A DNA stretch of 64,000 nucleotides from Type-B symbiont of Plautia stali (GTDB taxonomy: Bacteria > Pseudomonadota > Gammaproteobacteria > Enterobacterales > Enterobacteriaceae). The notes under the pieces were generated by a model, which did no database searches, was not told the origin of the DNA, and saw only the letters and a program-made list of their open reading frames with translations. Positions 9,830 to 20,678 of this stretch are shown here, piece by piece. Numbering within the stretch: the first letter of the stretch is position 1; each line of letters opens with the position of its first letter. The stretch covers positions 248,001 through 312,000 of the forward strand of contig BBOA01000002.1 of assembly GCA_001485295.1 (NCBI GenBank), in the 5' to 3' direction. Both the position numbers and the translations under genes were made by a program.

Positions 9830-11757
9830 ATGAACCCACTTGATACCAACCAGAAAATATTGCCTTTGGTAGCGGCATAGCCCGGTATCTGGATGGCCGA
9901 TCAGCTATCGAAACAGGCTAAAGCCTATGCGGTCACTCACTTTGTCGAACTGCGCGGCGAGCTGCTGAGCAAAGCGATTGCCGCCGGGATGCGGGATGCA
10001 GGATGCCGATACGCTGAATATAACGTTCGGCTACCGTCCTGACCAGCCGCTCAGCGCCTGCAGCACGGCGATATCGTCGCCGTGGCGCTGCCGCGATCGA
10101 TCTTTCTCTCGCTGGCGCTAAAGGCGATCGTCAGCAGCGGCGCGGCCTATCTGCCGCTCGATACCGGCTATCCCGACGATCGTTTACAGATGATGCTCTA
10201 GAGGACGCCGCACCGAAAACACTGATCACCAGTCCTGAGCTGGCGACGCGCTTCACCGCGCTGTTGCCGGTAGCCCGACAGGCTTCTGTCTGAGGTGGCT
10301 GAAAGCGCACTGACGCAGGCGCTTTGCCCGCAGGATGGCGCTTATATTATCTATACTTCTGGCTCGACCGGTCGGCCAAAGGGCGTGCTGGTCGGTCATG
10401 AAGCGATCGTTGACCGTTTGCTATGGATGCAGGCGATCTATCCGCTCGGCGCCGACAACGGGGTGCTGCAAAAGACCCCTCAGCAGTTTCGGCATCTCAG
10501 TGTGGGAGTTTTTCTGGCCGCCGCTGACAGGCGCGCAGCTGGTGATGTCGCCGTCGGAGGCACACCGCGATTCTGACGCACTGTAGTAGCTTTTTGCGCG
10601 CTATCGCGTCACCAACCATCCACTTTATTTCCTCTATGCTAGCGGCGTTCGTCGCCTCGCACGCGGCGAAGCGCTGCCGGCCGATCTGTCGCGCTAATGG
10701 GAAGCCCTGACTAGGCGCCGCTGCATAATCTCTATGGCCCGACGGAAGCCGCGGTAGACGTCAACTACTATCCAGCCTTCGGCCCGGAGCTAGCAGCGGT
10801 GGACGGCGCCAGTGTGCCGATCGGCTTCCCGGTCTGTAACACGCGCCTGCGCATCCTCGACGCGCGCCTGCAGCCGGTTCCGCCAAGCGTCGCGGGCGAC
10901 TCTATCTCACTGGCGTTTAGCTAGCGCACGGCTATCCCGATCGCCCAGATCTCACCGCCAGCCGCTTTGTCGCCGATCCCTACGGCAACGGCACGCGTAT
11001 GTGCCGCACCGACGACGTGGCACGCTGACTGGTGAACGGCACGGTGGAATATCTGGGCCACGAAGACGATCAGCTGAAGATCTGCGACTAGCGTATCGAG
11101 CTGAACGAAATCGACCATGCGCTGCCCGGCTTGCGGCAAGCGGCGCTGCAAAGCGATGCGCAGGGGCGCAAACCTCCGGGTTCGAGGCGGTACTACCGCT
11201 GCGTAGTGGCAGCGGACCGACGCTGTTCTGCTTCCATGTCGGGCTTCGCCTAGCAGTTCAGCATTCTGCAGCGCTATCTAGACGCGCGCTGGTCAGTCAT
11301 CGGCATTCAGTCGCCCGACGCCAGCAGTCCGCTCAATCAGGAGGCACATCTCGATGGGGTGTGCGATGCGCATCTCGCTACGCTGCGTAAGCAGCAGCCG
11401 CAGAGACCCTACTATTTTCTCAGCTAGTAACCTTAGCGCAGGGTATCGCCGCGCGGCTGGAAGCGCTAGGCGAAGAGGTAGCGTTTCTCGGCCTGCTTGA
11501 CACTTGGCTGACAGAGACGCAGAACTGGGATGAGAAGCGCAGCAAGAATCAGCTGGATCCGGCGATCCGCGAGCGCGAGCAGTTTGTCGCGGCGCAGCGT
11601 TAGCAAGTGGGAGAAGGGCTGGAGGCGGTATTTGATGCGATGGAAGCTAACCGGTACGGCCGCTGGCTCGCGCCCACGTTGAGATTATATCAACGCGCAT
11701 GTTCGAACAGATCGGCCCGCAGTTTCAGCAATTGCTGCAAAATTTGCCTGATTCTAC
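9830..11757 (+). pseudogene. entF: Enterobactin synthase component F (NRPS), heavily deleted
   Basis: EntF is the ~1290-residue NRPS (condensation, adenylation, carrier, thioesterase) that activates serine and cyclises enterobactin. Here ~1.9 kb remains. The start and first ~60 codons are present (LPLVAA, TAG for Gln, PGIWMADQL), then a 7-bp duplication and a jump of over 400 codons into the adenylation domain (SIFLSLALKAIV, YIIYTSGSTGRPKGVLVG, LHNLYGPTEAAVDV, RIELNEIDH). A second deletion removes the carrier-domain region before the thioesterase (FEAVLPLRSGSGPTLFCFH). Many TAG codons replace CAG (Gln). Confidence 0.93.
9986..9999 (+). repeat. 7-bp tandem duplication in entF
   Basis: GGGATGC occurs twice in tandem, followed by a near copy (AGGATGC). 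Removing one copy restores the reading frame AAGMQDADTL expected for EntF, so the duplication caused the frameshift. Confidence 0.85.
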
Positions 11758-11759
11758 AG

Positions 11760-12478
11760 AAGTGCGGGCGCGTCCCAGCGACACAATCATCCGCGTATGT
11801 GCTACCGGATCCTCGACGGTAATGCAGCGCAGCCCGTAAACCGCCTCAATCAATTCCGGCGTGACGATCTCGGACGGCCTGCCCTCAGCGACAATCTGGC
11901 CGTTGCACATCGCAATCAAGTAGTGTGTGGCGCAGCGGTATGCCTGATTGAGATCGTGCACCACCCCAGCGTGCGGCGATGCTGATGATTAAGTCCTGTA
12001 TCAGCTCCAGCAGCTCAATTTGACGAGTAATATCTAGCCAAGTTGTGGGTTCGTCCAGCAGCGGCGGCGTCAGCGGCGCCAGCACTATAGCGACCCAGAC
12101 GCGCTAGCCCTAACCGCCGGAAAGCTGATCCACCGGCTGCGCGGCGATATCCACCACGCCAGTCGCCTGCATCGTCTGCGGCACCGCCGCCTCATCTTCG
12201 TCGCGCCAGCGGCCGAACAGCGACTGATGCGGATAACGCCTGCATGCCACCAGCTCGCTGACGCTGATGCCCGACGGCGCCTGCGAGCTTTGCGGCAGCA
12301 GACTGAGACGCCGCGCCACCTCTTTGGTGGAGAGACGCGAAATCACCTCGCCGTCGAGCAGCACCTGCCCTTTCAGCGGCGGCGCCAGCCGGCTCAGTAC
12401 GCGCAGCAGCATCGATTTCAAGCGTGCACTCTTCTCTCTCATTGAGGCTGCACCTCCCGAACCAGTAGAGCAATCAGA
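11760..12478 (-). pseudogene. fepC: Ferric enterobactin ABC transporter ATPase FepC, degraded
   Basis: FepC is the cytoplasmic ATPase of ferric-enterobactin import. Recognisable segments: LSTKEVARRLSLLPQ, GISVSELVACRRYPHQSLFGRW, LLDEPTTWLDITRQIELLEL, VHDLNQAYRCATHYLIAM and YGLRC near the C-terminus. The N-terminal part with Walker A is mostly lost. The ABC signature reads SGG, stop, G, stop, RVW, that is SGGQRQR with both Gln codons changed to TAG. A frameshift precedes the HDLNQA segment. It follows the fepG remnant. Confidence 0.88.
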
Positions 12479-12737
12479 TATAAGGCCGCCAAGGCTGACG
12501 GTAATCACGCTGATCGGCAGCTGGAAAGTCAGGAAAAGATGCTGCGCCGCGTAGCCCGCCGCCAGCAGCACAGCGATCACCTGCACCGTTTTCGCCTAGG
12601 TAATGCCGTTGAGCGAGCCGGCGCTCCACAGTCCCGCACTGAGCGCTGCCTCCACCGAGGCGCTGATTATCAGCCATCTGTTAAGCGCCATCAGCAGCAC
12701 GCGCCTGCTGATGGCGACATAATAAGCCTGAAAGGCT
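12479..12737 (-). pseudogene. fepG: Ferric enterobactin permease FepG, C-terminal remnants
   Basis: FepG is one of the two inner-membrane permease subunits. After the chimeric ORF upstream, the reading continues in shifted frames with NGIEPFRLIM, LNRWLIISASVEAALSAGLW, SAGSLNGIT, a TAG for Trp, AKT, then a large internal deletion and VIAVLLAAGYAAQHLFLTFQ and LPISVITVSLGGLI. The end abuts the truncated fepC. Confidence 0.8.
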
Positions 12738-13154
12738 CTATGCCGTTGCGCCAAGCAAAAAGCAGACCACGCCTGCGGTGAGCACTCCGCCCAGCAGCGC
12801 CGCCAGCGTCACTATTTTGCTGCTTTGATGAAACAGTACTAACGCCACTAGCACGTCGCTGTAGGCGCCGGTATTAAAGCCGAGAATATCGGGACTGCCG
12901 AACGGGTTGCGCAGCAGCGACTGAAAAATCGCGCCGCTGACGCCCAGCGCGCTGCCGAAGGCGAAGCCGGCGCCCGCCAGCAGACGCGCTTCGCGCACAA
13001 TAACGCAGTCGGCGCTGCCGCAGTGGGTGGTCAGGGCAAGCAAGAGAGAGATCATGGATGGCGATCGATTTGGCGCCAAGCCGATCAAGAGCAACAGCAG
13101 CACCCCTAGGGCGGCTATTGCGGTCAGTTGGCACATAACGTTCCGAACCTTCAC
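12738..13154 (-). pseudogene. FepD-FepG chimeric permease fragment
   Basis: An uninterrupted 138-codon frame. Its first part matches the N-terminus of FepD (AIAALGVLLLLLIGLA, CGSADCVIVREARLLAG). From about residue 67 it matches FepG instead (LGVSGAIFQSLLRNPFGSPD, GFNTGAYSDVLVALVLF). fepD and fepG are adjacent paralogues in the same orientation in enterobacteria, so an unequal recombination or deletion between their homologous segments would produce this. The frame stops at TGA near the middle of FepG. Most membrane helices are missing, so a working permease is not expected. Confidence 0.8.
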
Positions 13155-13184
13155 TGTTCACTGACACATCTAGCGCGTCAATTT

Positions 13185-13203
13185 GATAATGACACTTATT
13201 ATC
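13185..13203. promoter_or_regulatory. Fur box between fepD and entS
   Basis: GATAATGACACTTATTATC matches the 19-base Fur consensus at 16 of 19 positions and sits in the divergent fepD/entS promoter region, where enterobacteria have a Fur-controlled bidirectional promoter. The operator outlived the genes it controlled. Confidence 0.7.
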
Positions 13204-13281
13204 TTTAATTATTCGTATTTTTGTATGTTACGATGATTAGTCTCGACCATAACTAGGAAAACCGCAGCAAAAGGCGAACAA

Positions 13282-13466
13282 ATGAACAAAACCTCCCATC
13301 TAATCGATCTCAGCCTGCTCAAGACCCATCCCACTTTTCGCGCCGTCTTTATCGCCCGCTTTATCTCTATCGTTACCCTCGGTATACTGGCGATTACCGT
13401 TCCGGTGCAGAAGCCAGCAGTTAACCCGCTCGCCCGCTATCGGCGGTCTGGTGCTAGCGGAAGAAG
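13282..13466 (+). pseudogene. entS: Enterobactin exporter EntS, N-terminal fragment
   Basis: EntS is a 12-helix MFS exporter of enterobactin. The first ~38 codons are normal ([34 protein letters not shown]). Most of the gene is then deleted. A short later piece, [10 protein letters not shown], is readable at about 13430-13460 in another frame. It ends next to the 3' end of the opposing fepB. Confidence 0.85.
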
Positions 13467-13468
13467 AG

Positions 13469-14274
13469 TTATAATTTAACGAACAGCTGTTCCAGACGCG
13501 CCAGCAGATGACTGGCGCTGTAGTAGTCGAGCCGCAACATATCTAATATCTTTGCGCTGGCCCATACTGTGCGTCTGCTGCAGGTTCGCGGGCGGCACGG
13601 CGAGCGTAAAGCCGAGCTGCTCCAGCAGCTTGCCCTGCGCCGATTCGCTGGTCCACAAATTCACCGCGCGGCCACCGCCGTTAAGTACCGCCGTTAAGTA
13701 CCATGGCGGAGACCGGCTGCGGCGGCAGCGCGATTTTCTGCTTCAGCGCCGCTTCCTGCGCATCGAACGCTTTCACGCGCGCCACCGCGTCCGCCTCATG
13801 ACCGGTCGCCTCGCCAAGCAGCGTCACCAGCTGCTGCCAGCTTTTATCTTCATAGTTTACCACCAGCGGCGGCGCGGTGGCCAAGAGCTGATCCACCAGC
13901 TTGATAGCGTGATCATCGTTGCCGGTGGCGCTAACAATAATCAGATCGGGCGCTTCGGCGCTCGGCTCGCCGATATAGAGGCGCTTGAGCTGTTTGCGCT
14001 TTGCGATATCTTACCACTGGCGGAAAAAGCTCTGCTCTTCCGCCAGTCGGCTGCCCGGCGCGGTCGCGCCGCTGGTGATCACCGGTGCGTCGATCGCCAG
14101 CAGCGAACCGGTCAGGTAACACTGGTCGAGAAGATGCGCTGCGGCGCCTTTTGCAGCGTCACGTTGCCGTTGGCACTTTGCAGCGTGCGCAGCTGCCTTC
14201 GGCGCGCGCGTGAGGGTTGCGAGGAAGGTGGCGAGCGCCAGCGCGGCAACCTTCAGAAAATTCCGCTTAATCAT
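13469..14274 (-). pseudogene. fepB: Periplasmic ferric-enterobactin binding protein FepB, frameshifted
   Basis: FepB delivers ferric enterobactin to FepDGC. The gene is almost full length but broken. Segments in order: a signal peptide ([19 protein letters not shown]), [25 protein letters not shown] followed by [44 protein letters not shown], then a 13-bp tandem duplication that shifts the frame, NLWTSESAQGKLLEQLGFTL, and after another shift RLDYYSASHLLARLEQLF. The last codons lie immediately beside the entS remnant. Confidence 0.9.
13675..13700 (-). repeat. 13-bp tandem duplication in fepB
   Basis: CCGCCGTTAAGTA occurs twice in tandem on the plus strand. With one copy removed the FepB frame reads through [14 protein letters not shown], so this duplication is one of the inactivating lesions. 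Confidence 0.92.
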
Positions 14275-14408
14275 AAGATTCCGTCCACCTTTTGCTGTAA
14301 GAGATCGCCCCGCAATTTCTCTAAATAACGCTCGGCGCGCACGCTGAACGCCGCGAATTTATTGACACTCCAGCATAGTCAACGCAGGTTACAGGGCTAT
14401 CATACCAA

Positions 14409-14427
14409 TGATAATAATTAGTTATCT
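14409..14427. promoter_or_regulatory. Fur-box-like site between fepB and entC
   Basis: TGATAATAATTAGTTATCT has the GATAAT...TTATC symmetry of a Fur site and lies in the divergent fepB/entC promoter region, 23 bases before the entC start. Confidence 0.55.
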
Positions 14428-14449
14428 CATCATTTATAAGTGAAAATTA

Positions 14450-15586
14450 TGTTGGAAACGTTGACGTTTGAAAATCCCCTGCTGCAGGATTTCTCCGTGC
14501 TCTGTCGGGGATTTATCTTCACATCACCGTGGCGCAGTATCACTATGCAAGGCTGCTACACCACCGTACCGCCCCGGTGACCGATGGCGACGCGCTGACC
14601 GGCGATTTTCAACAGCAGCTGCGGCGCCACTTTGCGGCAGCGAAAAAAGAGGGCATTGCGCGCCATCCCATTCGACGTGACGCAGCCCGCTGCGCTGTTT
14701 ATCCCTGAATCGCATCAGACCTTTAACCGCGCCGATCTGCAGGCTGCGCTGCCAGCCTCGCAGCCCCGTTGCCGCAGGTACGTCGGGTCGTGCCACCGTG
14801 CCAGAGAACGATGTTTTTACCGCCATAGTAGCGCAAGCCGTCGCCTCCACTCAGCGTGGCGAGCTGGATAAAGCAGTGCTGTCGCGCCTGATGGATATCG
14901 TGACGGAACAGCCGGTGGATATTGTCGCGCTGATGCAGTACATCGTGGCGCAAAATCCCAATACTTATCACTTCCATCTACCGCAGGTCGGATAGCTAAT
15001 CGGCACCAGCCCGGAACTGATGCTGCGCAAGCAGGTACGCGATTTCAGCTCCTACCCGCCCAACTCGCCAACGCCTAAGTGCAGCGCGATAAAGCCGCCG
15101 GGGGACGCCCTTATGCAGTCAACGAAAGATCGTCACGAGCACAAACTGGTGACCGACGCGATGTGCTGCAGCCACGTAGCCGCCTGCTGTCAGTGCCCAC
15201 CACACCTTCGTTGCTGACCACCGCCACGCTGTGGCATCTGGCGACGCAGATCGACGGCGAAGTGCCCGACGAGAAAGAACGCGCTGTCGATCGCCTGTTT
15301 GCTCTATCCGACGCCAGCGCTGAGCAGTTTCCCGCACAAGCGCGCCCAGCAGCTGATCCAGACGCTAAAGCTATTTGACCGACAGCTGTTCAGCGGCATC
15401 GTCGGCTGGTGCGACGAGCAGAGCAACGGCGAATGAGTCGTGACCATCCGCTGCGGCACAGTGCACGGCGCGCAGGTGCGCCTATTCGCCGGCGCGAGCA
15501 TTGTAGCGGACTCACAACCGGAGTCAGAATGGCGCAAGACCGGTGTCAAACTCGACACCATGCTGCGCGCTTTTGGACTGCAATAA
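14450..15586 (+). pseudogene. entC: Isochorismate synthase EntC, degraded
   Basis: EntC converts chorismate to isochorismate, the first step to 2,3-dihydroxybenzoate. The gene spans nearly its full length, from MLETLTFENPLLQDF to FGLQ and TAA at 15584-15586. Family segments are scattered over frames: FIFTSPWRSITMQGCY, IPFDVTQPAALFIPES, ELDKAVLSRLMDIV, AQNPNTYHFHLPQVG then TAG, LIGTSPELMLRK, KDRHEHKLVTDAM, TLWHLATQIDGE, GIVGWCDEQSNGE then TGA (for Trp), VVTIRC. At least four frameshifts and several stops rule out function. Confidence 0.92.
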
Positions 15587-15597
15587 AAGGAAATACC

Positions 15598-16657
15598 ATG
15601 TCGATCCCTTATCACCGCTGGCCAGACGATCTGGCACAGCGCAGCGACAACCTAGCCGCCGTGCTACAGCGCCGCGGGTTGAAAAACGGCGATACCGTGC
15701 TGGTGCAGCTTAGCAACGTTGCCGATTTCTACGTCACCGTCTTCGCCCTGTTTAAGCTGGGCGGCGCCTCGGTCTACGTACTGTTCAGCCACTAGCGCAC
15801 CGAGCTGCAGACCTACGCCGCGCAGATCGAGCCTGCGCGGCTGATCGCCGATCGCTGCGGCGGGCGATTTCCAGCCGACGCCGACTGCTGCCAGCGAAGT
15901 AGCGTTTTTCTAGCTCTCCGGCGGCAGCACTGGCACACCAAAGCTGATCCCGCGCACCCATAACGATTACTACTAAAGCATCCGAGCCAGCGATAAGATA
16001 TGTGCGGTCACTGCCGACACGCGATACCTGATCGCCCTGCCCGCGCTGCATAACTTTGCCATGAGTTCGCCTAGCGCGCTCTGCGTCTTCTATGCGGGCT
16101 GCTAGGTTATTGTGGCCGAAGATCCCAGCGCGACGAACTGTTTTGTGCTGATTAAAAAGCACCGCGTGACCGACACTGGCATGGGGCCATCTGCTGTCAG
16201 CCTCTGGCTGCAGGCGATTAACGAGTGGGGCAGCAATCAGGCGCTGGCGTCGCTGCAGCGTATTCAGGTCGGCGGCGCGCATTCAGTGCGAGATTAATTG
16301 CCAGCTGCATCAAGTGCTCGGCATGGCGAAAAGCCTAGTGAACTACACCCGTCTCGACGACGATGAAAAAACCATTCTCACCATTCAGGGCCGTCCAATT
16401 TCGCCCCACGATGAGGTGTGGGTGGCGGACGAGAACGGCGAACCGCTGCCGACCGGCGCCATATCGGCCGCCTAATGACGCGCGGCCCTTACAGCTTTCC
16501 CGGCTACTATAAAAGCCCGGTGCACAACGCGGCCAGCTTCGGCGCCAAGAGTTTTTACTGTTCATGGGATCTGATCGAGATTAACGAGCGGGACTACATT
16601 ACAGTGCAGGGTCGCGAAAAAGATCAGATCAACCGCGACGGCAAGAAGATCGCTGCT
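15598..16657 (+). pseudogene. entE: 2,3-dihydroxybenzoate-AMP ligase EntE, truncated and fused to entB
   Basis: EntE adenylates 2,3-dihydroxybenzoate and loads it on EntB. The gene starts normally (MSIPYHRWPDDLAQR) 11 bases after the entC stop. An internal deletion removes about 40 codons. Then come GDTVLVQLSNVADFYVTVFA, TAG (15795), QIEPARLIADR, LSGGSTGTPKLIPRTHNDYY then [46 protein letters not shown] and [20 protein letters not shown]. At that point, about 80 codons before its end, the frame passes directly into EntB. Confidence 0.92.
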
Positions 16658-17212
16658 GAGGATCGCGCGCTGCTGAACGACATTTGGGGGCCAAGCCTCA
16701 ACAAACAACCCGATCAGCAGAAGATCGTGGATACGCTGACCCCTAACGATAAGGATCAGGTGCTGACCAAGTGGCGCTACAGCGCCTTCGTGCACTCGCC
16801 GCTGGAGTCGATCCTACAGGAGATGAGGCGCTCATCACCGACGTTTATGCCCACATCGGCTGTCTGACCATCGCCACCGACGCCTTTATGCGCAATATCC
16901 AGCCCTTTATGGTGGCCGATGCGCTGGCGGACTTTGGCCGTGAGGAGCATATGATGGCGCTGACCTACACCGCCGGCTGCAGCGGTAAGGTGGTGATGAC
17001 CGCCGATATGATGCCGCTGCCGCTCAGCAATGACGATCTGCGCGTGCTGATCCTGCTGCTGCTGGAAGATGATGAGAACCTGACTCGACTCGGTGTGCGT
17101 AATCGCACCGGCGGCGCGCTGGTGTCAGGTGCACGACGATATCGATTTAGTCAGCCTAGCGAAAAATTCTACCATCGAAGGCTAGTGGGCACTGCTGTCA
17201 CGGGGAGTCTGC
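16658..17212 (+). pseudogene. entB: Isochorismatase/aryl carrier protein EntB, N-terminally truncated
   Basis: EntB hydrolyses isochorismate and carries the dihydroxybenzoyl group. The remnant begins in frame with EntE at [17 protein letters not shown] (about residue 83 of EntB), continues [16 protein letters not shown], then frameshifts into [33 protein letters not shown] and the carrier-domain end VHDDIDLVSLAKNSTIEG, a TAG for Trp, WALLSRGV. The N-terminal third of the isochorismatase domain was deleted together with the 3' end of entE. Confidence 0.9.
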
Positions 17213-17215
17213 GCA

Positions 17216-18000
17216 ATAAGCCACACTTTCGACTTCAGCGGTAAGCATGTCAGGATGACCGGCGCTAGGCCAAGGCATCGGCTACTACACCTCGCTGGCG
17301 TTTCACGCAGCGGATGCACAGGTGCAGGGCTTCGACCTACGCTTTCACGATCAGGACTACTCTTTCGCCTGTCATACACTGGACGTGGCCGATCCCGAGC
17401 AGGTGAAAAGCCTGTGCGGGCCTCTGCTAACGCAGCCGCCGCGTCTTGACGTGCTGGTGAACGGCACGGGAATTGTGCGCATCGGAGCCACCGACGAGAT
17501 TTCTTTCGCGGATTCCCAGGCGTGCCTAGCGACCAACGGCGGCAGCGCCTTCAACATGTTCCAGCAGACGTTGGCGATTTTCCGTCAGCAGTGCGCAGTG
17601 CGCGGGCGCAATCGTTACCGTCGCCTCGAACTCGGCGCACGCGCCGCGTACCGGCATGTCCGCTTGCGGCGCGTCAAAAGCGGCGCTGCGCAACCTTGCC
17701 CTGACCGGTTGGCCTAGAGATGCCGCCCTACGGTGTACGCTGTAACATCGTCTCGCCCGGCTTGACCGATACCGAGATGCAACGCAGCCTGTGGCATACG
17801 CCGACCGCCGAGCAGGAGATGATCGACGGCTTCTCGGGGTAGTACAAACTGGGGATCCTGCTGCGTAAGATCGCCACACCGCAGGAGATCGTCCCGCAGG
17901 AGATCGTCCATAACGTACTGTTGCTCATCTCGGATCTCGCCACAACCATGTTGTGCTGCAGGATATCGTGGTTAACGGCTTCGCGACACTAGGAGCCTAC
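17216..18000 (+). pseudogene. entA: 2,3-dihydro-2,3-dihydroxybenzoate dehydrogenase EntA, degraded
   Basis: EntA is the NAD-dependent short-chain dehydrogenase that makes 2,3-dihydroxybenzoate. The probable start codon is ATA (17216-17218) instead of ATG, before SHTFDFSGKHV. Later pieces in shifting frames are LDVLVNGTGIVRIGATDEI, AFNMFQQTLAIFRQQ, SACGASKAALRNLAL, YGVRCNIVSPGLTDTEMQRS, an in-frame TAG (17840-17842), RKIATPQEIV duplicated, and [14 protein letters not shown]. The Tyr of the YxxxK catalytic motif reads Cys (SACGASK). The native stop is lost (TAC) just before entH. Confidence 0.88.
17879..17908 (+). repeat. 15-bp tandem duplication in entA
   Basis: CCGCAGGAGATCGTC occurs twice in tandem, duplicating the residues PQEIV in frame. 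Confidence 0.92.
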
Positions 18001-18002
18001 CG

Positions 18003-18415
18003 ATGGCGATGTGGAAACGCGAACCAACCTCGACGCGCTAAACGCCACCAGCGAGCACTCACTGTGGCGCATATCAGCATCCGCTTTACCACTATCGGCG
18101 ACGATTATTTGGAGGCAGCGATGCTGGTCGCGCGCACTCACCAGCCATTCGGCTTGCTGCACGGCGGGGCGTCGGTGGTTCTGGCGGAGTCGATGGGTTC
18201 GATTGCCGGCTACCTCTGCACCGAAGAGGGCAAAAGCGCGGTAGGCACTGAGGTGAACGCCAGCCATCATCGCGCAGTCTCCAGCGGCGAAGTATGCAGC
18301 ATCTGCCGCCCGCTGTATATCGACTCACGCAATCAGGTGTGGCAGATTGAGATCTGCAACGAGCACGGCTAGCTCTGCTGCTCGTCGCGCCTGACCGGTG
18401 GCGGTGCTGAGGTAA
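18003..18415 (+). pseudogene. entH: Proofreading thioesterase EntH (YbdB), frameshifted
   Basis: EntH is the hot-dog-fold thioesterase that clears misacylated EntB. It starts MAMWKRE, shifts to [14 protein letters not shown], shifts again to [20 protein letters not shown] and [20 protein letters not shown] (active-site region), then [20 protein letters not shown], and after a TAG (18370-18372) reads LCCSSRLT. A further 1-base insertion hides the native stop at 18413-18415. It is the last gene of the entCEBAH block and abuts the end of obgE. Confidence 0.9.
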
Positions 18416-18424
18416 TGGCTTTCG

Positions 18425-19627
<1,203 letters not shown>

Positions 19628-19763
19628 TCACACAATCGTCCGCACGCTGCAGCAGCGCGGCAGACGGGTCTGTCTGCGCTGAGCGACGGCGAATAAATCA
19701 GGATTGGTTTACATCAGGCGTACATAAAGTGTACAGCAATACAGAGCGACAGGTCGCAGAATG

Positions 19764-19796
19764 TAAAAAGCCCCGCAATGGCTACGGGGCTTTTAT
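19764..19796 (-). terminator. Terminator after rpmA
   Basis: A stem GCCCCG/CGGGGC with flanking A- and T-runs lies downstream of the rplU-rpmA operon. No yhbE-like gene lies between rpmA and obgE, unlike in E. coli. Confidence 0.8.
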
Positions 19797-19835
19797 TCGT
19801 GCGTTCAGACAGTCTCTGTCTGCGTCACCACAACC

Positions 19836-20096
<261 letters not shown>

Positions 20097-20108
20097 TCAG
20101 ATCTCCTC

Positions 20109-20420
20109 CTAAGCGCTGATGCCAGTAATTTTCACATCAGTGAACCACTGACGGTGGCCAGCCTGCTTACGGTAGTGCTTACGACGACGAAACTTAACGA
20201 TCTTAACTTTCTCACCACGACCATGCGCAATGATTTCAGCTTTGATCACGCCGCCCGAAACCAGTGGCGCGCCAATTTTTACGTCTTTGCCATTTGAGAT
20301 CATAAGCACTTGGTCAAACTCAATATTTTCACCGGTTGCGATGTCCAGCTTTTCCAAGCGAACGGTTTGACCTTCGCTTACTCGGTGTAGTTTACCACCA
20401 CTTTGGAAAACCGCGTACAT
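20109..20420 (-). CDS. rplU: 50S ribosomal protein L21
   Basis: L21 binds 23S rRNA near domain VI. The 103-residue protein starts [14 protein letters not shown] and has the conserved basic stretch [16 protein letters not shown]. The start at 20418-20420 is chosen because it gives the family N-terminus and follows a CGGAG ribosome binding site; the frame is open further upstream. It leads the rplU-rpmA pair and is divergent from ispB. Confidence 0.97.
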   Translation of the reverse strand: MYAVFQSGGKLHRVSEGQTVRLEKLDIATGENIEFDQVLMISNGKDVKIGAPLVSGGVIKAEIIAHGRGEKVKIVKFRRRKHYRKQAGHRQWFTDVKITGISA

Positions 20421-20678
20421 ATAAAACTCCGCTTCTGCGCCTGCCTTTTCGTTCATCAGGCGGCGCGATAAATATTCACAATTAGGATGTGAATCCTACG
20501 CAAATCTCCAGCAGAAGACAAGTGCACTTTGCGCTCTCTTGCAGAAAAAAAACACAGGCCGATCGCAAAAGTTTCTTGTCCGGAAAATTCAAGTACAATC
20601 AGTAACAGATTAATTAAACTTAGGCTGGTTAAAGCACGTACCATAAGCCGTTGAGACGAGTCAAAGCTGAACAGACGA

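Noticed and set aside
8159..18415. UAG might be recoded as glutamine, since many interruptions are TAG in place of CAG
   Set aside because: rlmE uses TAG as its natural stop, TGA and TAA interruptions also occur (ybdZ, fepB, entC), and every affected gene also carries frameshifts or deletions. Ordinary decay explains it better.
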